Source: Vitis vinifera (taxonomy: Eukaryota > Streptophyta > Magnoliopsida > Vitales > Vitaceae). Taken from it: a DNA stretch of 64,000 nt. Made by a program: the position numbers and the translations under genes. Position 1 is the first letter of the stretch. Each line of letters opens with the position of its first letter. A model generated the notes under the pieces. It had not been told where the DNA came from and did not search any database. It worked only from the letters and a program-made list of their open reading frames with translations. The DNA is taken from positions 2,061,001 to 2,125,000 of the forward strand of contig NC_081817.1 of NCBI RefSeq assembly GCF_030704535.1. Reading direction: 5' to 3'. Positions 59,750 through 64,000 of this stretch are shown one piece after another.

Positions 59750-60620
59750 AGCAAAACTGCTTATGCATTTCTAGCACTTGAATCATTGATTCAGGTGCAT
59801 CGGAACATATAGTTTTTCAAAGTTATTTTCCATTTACCCCACACGTTCTCAAAAACAAAAAAAGAAGATTGTTGACGGATCTTTTTCCTCTATAGTTGAT
59901 CAACACACAATCAAAATCAACCCTACTTTGTCTCTAAAATCCATGTTGGATGTTCTTAATAGCCTTTTGTCTATAGGAAAAATCACTAAAGATTTGAGTT
60001 GTTCAGTTATATTCATTTCTTTTGATTGCATTTTTCGCAACTTTGTAATGGGGAGTATGATTGGACATACGAAGGAAAAAAATGGATTGTAGGAGCAAGA
60101 TGCTAATTGTAAGACTGGTGTTTTATGGTCTTCAGGCTTGGTCCCTACCTCTTCTCCAAAAGTTATTTGATTTGGCTTTGGCATAGTCTTCTAGGACATC
60201 TTTCGTTCTGATTATTGAAAAATGTGTTCCCATCTTTGTTTGAAAACATTAATTGCCTTGATTTTCATTGGGAAGTGTGTGTTCTTGCTAAGCACCACCT
60301 TTACTCATTTCCAGTAAAAAATCCGAAACGTCTCTCTCCATTTTGTTTGATGCATTCAGATGTTTGAGGTTCTTCTCATGTTACAAATAATTTAGATTTT
60401 TGATGATTTGTTACATTTATTGATGATTGCACTTGTTCCACTTGGGTTTATCTCTTGAAATCAAAATCTGAAGTCTCCACTATCTTTCCTATTTTTCATA
60501 AATTTATGAGTACACAATTGGGAGTCAAAATATATATACTCAAATCTGACAACAGGGAAAAATACTTTAACAATGACTTAATCGCATTGCTACACTGTTT
60601 ATGTGAGCAACCCCTCACAT
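59750..60620 (+). mobile_element. Decayed Ty1/copia retrotransposon fragment in the COX6b 5' intron
   Basis: Several broken plus-strand frames follow the order of copia Pol. A protease-like remnant with a Ser-Gly-Ala-Ser-like phrase comes first (near 59790). The pre-integrase stretch with FDCIF and a GSMIGHTKEKNG-like phrase follows (59990-60085). Then comes integrase LKSKSEVSTIFPIFHKFMST, with KSDNREKYFNNDLIALL (60450-60600). Many stop codons interrupt it, and no LTRs or reverse transcriptase are visible. It is an old, dead fragment in what appears to be the first intron of COX6b. Confidence 0.8.
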
Positions 60621-60671
60621 TTCTCTCTTTTGTACTTGGTTGACTCTCTGCAGCTGAAGAACATAACGTCA

Positions 60672-62812
60672 ATGGCTTCACCAAATGTTGGACAAGATGT
60701 CACTCTACACGAGGTAGCAATTCTTTTTCCATGATTTCAAATTTTTATGCACAATCAGTCTCTATTTCTTTTATTTCTTCGAGTTTGCTGGATTTTCGTT
60801 TAGATATATTGGTAAATTGGGTGTATTCCGTGAAATTTGTGTTGACACGAGTTTTGGATCTCTTGTGTTCTCTTCCTCATCTTTGATTTGAGTGGATCTG
60901 CTGTTGTAGAGGGGAAATCATTGGGAAAATGAGATATCAGTGAGTGATTTGTTCTAATGTTGATGATGTGGGTTGGGCGGATTTTTATTTGTTGTTTTTG
61001 GAACAATAATGAATGATCCGAATTTACAAGTTTTGAAATCGTTTCTTTAGATCCTTAATGAATACTTATTTTTTGTTATGAAATATTGTAACAGTTGGAC
61101 ATGGAATAGACATAGTTCTTGTGCTGTGAAAAAGTGAACTTTTTTTAATGCTTTTTCTTGGATTAGTATGGCATTCAACCACCATCATTTGGGTGACCCA
61201 TCCCGGGCTTACCCAAAGATTTTATTTATCCAAAATGACCTGATTCTGATACCTATAAAACAATGATGAATTTTTGTTTTCACCACCCTCGTCTATGCAA
61301 GGTAGTTGTCTGCTATTGTCAGTTAATTTAATCCATTGAAACTGTTCTTTTCTCATTGGATGTGTTTTCTGTTCTCTAAGCAAACTATGATCAAGGGACT
61401 TCTCCCTGGACTTGGACAATGTGCGTGAATAGTTAGATACCGTATTGCATCTGAAAACAGTTCTTCCAGACAACTAGATGGGTGAAATAAAAAATTGAGG
61501 GATTGTGTCCCATAGTGGGCTTGGTTTCTTTTTTCAAATTTTCTGAAATAGGACCCCCAACAAACTGTAAATGATGAATTGTATTTAAATAACTTGCAAG
61601 AGAATGGAAAGGAAGTGTTTGTGTGACAAGGAAGCCAAGGGAGGGGGGTTGTCAAACCATCAAAAGTAAGAGTTAGGCTTTGAATTGTTTATTTAGGCCA
61701 GTGTATTACATAACTTCACAGTCTGTACTAAATCAGCTTCAAAGGCCAAGCCATGTTCATGGTTGTGTAATATCATTAGGGCCCATAATGGATGCAGAGT
61801 GGGTGATCAATGGAGTGTAAACATGAGTAAAGCTTTTGTCCTTTACAAGGTTGAAACCTTAATCCATGTTTTGAAATGTTGTTGGTGATATCTTTTAGTA
61901 TAGAGTTTGTTATTGCAAGGACATATCCTGAATGGATATTTATTTACTAACATGGCTATGGTTACATTGCAGTTTTTTGGAGGGTGAGAACATATAGTGG
62001 CCCTCTGCATTTTAGCATTTCCAATAATTATCTCCTTTTCTGTTTGATCATATTATGAATTGGTTTTGGCTGGAAACTTTTTCACTTCATACTTTGACAT
62101 GCAGCACTATATGTTGGGTGATGGGAAGGGAATTGAGAGTGTGGAAAAAATTGAAGTTAAGATCCCAGTAGATTCGGCTTCTGAGAATGTTGTAACTGAG
62201 AAGATCGAGGAAACACCTGCTGTTACAAAAGAAGCCACAGAAGCTGCTCCGACTGCAGCTGAAGAAATTATTGAGGTCACCTCTGCTGCAAGTCAGGAAG
62301 CTACTCCTGCTGCCAAAGACATCAGTGAAGCTACCCCAGATGCTGCTGAAGAAAGCAGCAACAATGTTGAAGAGGAAAACTCGGGTGATCAAGAAGTTGA
62401 ACACACATCGGAAATAAAAGTCAGTATGAATAAATAATTTATCCTTCAAACTTCTTGACTGCATGTGCCAGCTCCTTCGCCTAATGTTCCTGCTGTTCTT
62501 GCTTCATCTTTTGATTTCCTGTTTGTTCTATTGTGTACTGTTACTGGATTTCAGCTTGAGACAGCACCAGCAGATTTCCGTTTCCCGAGTACCAACCAAA
62601 CAAGGCATTGCTTTACCCGTTACATTGAATATCATCGGTAAGTCAAAGTGTTTTTGTGATTTCCTTTCTCTTAAACTTCACTCCCCGCATTTATTAATTA
62701 GACAAATTTTCTTTGTACTTATCTGTTCAGGTGCACTGCAGTAAAGGGGGAAGGGGCTTCTGAGTGTGATAAGTTTGCAAAATTTTATCGTTCTCTTTGT
62801 CCTGCTGAATGG
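60672..62812 (+). CDS. COX6B: Cytochrome c oxidase subunit 6b (last exon beyond window)
   Basis: Four coding exons join in frame: 60672-60713 (ATG GCT TCA...), 62105-62419, 62555-62637 and 62731-62812, giving 174 residues so far. An acidic Glu/Ala/Thr-rich extension (about 20-120) precedes the conserved domain, which starts ETAPADFRFPSTNQTRHCFTR. Cysteines C138/C148 form a CX9C pair and C159/C170 a CX10C pair, the twin-cysteine hairpin of COX6b. COX6b docks on the intermembrane-space face of complex IV at the dimer interface. Long plant COX6b-1 proteins have the same kind of acidic extension and about 190 residues, so only the last 17 or so should be missing. The reading frame ends at a donor after ...CPAEW (62813), and no closing exon is found up to base 64000. 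Confidence 0.92.
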
Positions 62813-64000
62813 GTACGTATATTCATGCTTTTGCATGTTAATAGAACCATACATGCTTTCTTCTTAGCCTCTTAGGAAATTTTATAATTGTATCCATGGC
62901 ATTAGCTATATTTCTTGTTCATTTTTCTGCCCAAAGGGAAGGTATATTAAATTACTAAATGCTTGTTTGGATACACTTCATATGTTTTTTAAATAGTAAA
63001 TAGTAATTACTACTATATAAAATATAATAACTCTTATATAAAAAGTATGAACTTATGTCCTATCTTTTAAAATTCGAGGTAGTAAAATTTTTTTAATACT
63101 TTAATTTTTAAACAATTTTTAAAAGTCATTGTCTTTTTAAGGTATTTCTTAAAGGTTGTGATATTCCACATCGGATTGGGAAAATTGTTTTTGTTGCTAT
63201 ATATGTATGAGCTCCTCTTAACTATGTGGACACGTTTTAAATTCATGAGGATCCTTTGAGCCTAAAGTGGATGATATCTACATGGTTGGGAGCGAATTGT
63301 TACAAATGGTTACAAAGTTGATTCCCGACCTCGGTGTGGGAGTTTGTTTGACCCCATAAGGGATGCGTGTTTGTTTTGCCTTGAAATCCTATGGGATACA
63401 ACGTGGACTTTATGTCTGCATAGAAGGGTGATTGTGATATTCCACATCCGATGAGGTAAAAAGTTCATGACTCTACATATGTAAAAACTCCTTTTGACTA
63501 TGTTGACACATTTTAAATTGTGAGGGTCCTTTGCGCTTAAAGCAAATAATATCTACACAGTTGGACATGAATCGTTACAAAGAGTTCTTACATTTTATAT
63601 AGGAGTTAATGTCATTTTCTGTTTTCAAAAATGGAAAACAAGAAGCGTATCCAAACAACAACTAAATTACTAAAATTTTATAGAGTTTAGAAGGGAATTG
63701 TTTATTGAATGCTCAAAATTAACACTTGAAGGAAATGATAATGTGATTCTTCTTGCATCCCACTATATTAGCTTTTTATCAGATACATTGCTGATCGATT
63801 TAAACTGCACACTGTTGCTAAATGCACTTTCTAAACAACCCATTATGGACAAGGATGAGGGATGGTCGAACTCTAGTTGTAGTTATGAAAACATCTAACT
63901 GTAACCATATGTTAACATGATCATTGGTTCAATTGTATATGCATATGTGAACTGAATTTTTGATGGAAAATCATGTGCCTAATTGATGTATAATTCTCAA
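62813..64000. other. COX6b intron running off the window edge
   Basis: After the donor at 62813 no sequence encoding the expected short C-terminus (family consensus begins V-E-K/R-W-N) is found. The stretch holds a TRIM-like element and AT-rich DNA, and small open frames (63698-63898, for example) lack family features. Confidence 0.5.
63157..63579 (+). mobile_element. TRIM-like miniature LTR element in a COX6b intron
   Basis: Two direct repeats of about 148 bp (63157-63304 and 63433-63579) both start TGTGATATTCCACATC and end GTTACA. That gives TG...CA LTR borders with about 75% identity by eye. Just inside the left repeat, TGGTTACAAAGTTGATTCCC resembles a decayed primer-binding site for initiator Met-tRNA (TGGTATCAGAGC type). 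A purine-rich AGAAGGGTGAT precedes the right repeat. The 128-bp interior codes for nothing. AAGGT on the left and AAGAG on the right could be a mutated 5-bp target duplication. Total length of 423 bp fits terminal-repeat retrotransposons in miniature. Confidence 0.82.

Noticed and set aside
1-64000. tRNA, rRNA, CRISPR or bacterial-type operon features
   Set aside because: None was seen. The window is plant nuclear DNA, and the repeats present are transposons, minisatellites and microsatellites.

Overview
This is about 64 kb of AT-rich plant nuclear DNA. Its genes have introns and GT/AG splice sites, long AT-rich spacers separate them, and it carries degraded LINE, copia, CACTA, PIF/Harbinger and TRIM elements. 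Every host gene is of a flowering-plant type. The style of the repeats suggests a woody eudicot such as grapevine (Vitis). That species guess is inference, because no database search was possible.

Layout from left to right. Bases 1-5000 hold a decayed LINE (about 2.24-3.44 kb) and a short 5'-truncated LINE insertion with a 19-bp target-site duplication (4.5 kb). From 5.1 to 14.9 kb (+) run the last ten coding exons of a SAC3/GANP-family gene (SAC3A-like). Converging on it is a small chloroplast-type membrane protein gene with an LHC-like ExxNxR motif (15.65-16.27 kb, -). A PIF/Harbinger element with both ends, a TAA target duplication and a broken transposase fills 19.1-22.6 kb. A single-exon half-size ABCG transporter lies at 25.15-27.39 kb (-). 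After a gene-poor spacer come a six-exon PRP3 splicing factor gene (34.2-39.8 kb, -) and a single-exon HERK1-like CrRLK1L receptor kinase (43.0-45.5 kb, -).

From 49.6 to 56.5 kb there is a tandem duplication of a kinase-less malectin-like gene. Copy A has lost part of exon 3 and carries a 1,971-bp CACTA element. Copy B is spliceable over its whole length but has a TAA stop in exon 2. The right end (57.6 kb to the edge, +) is a COX6b gene whose introns hold a copia remnant and a TRIM-like element. Its last exon lies outside the window.

The host genes do not form a pathway. They are ordinary single genes for RNA processing, chloroplast membrane, cuticle or suberin export, splicing, cell-wall signalling and respiration. 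The interest of the window lies in its mobile elements, which can be placed to the base, and in the divergent decay of the two malectin-like copies. I found no RNA genes, CRISPR arrays or unrecognised multi-gene system.
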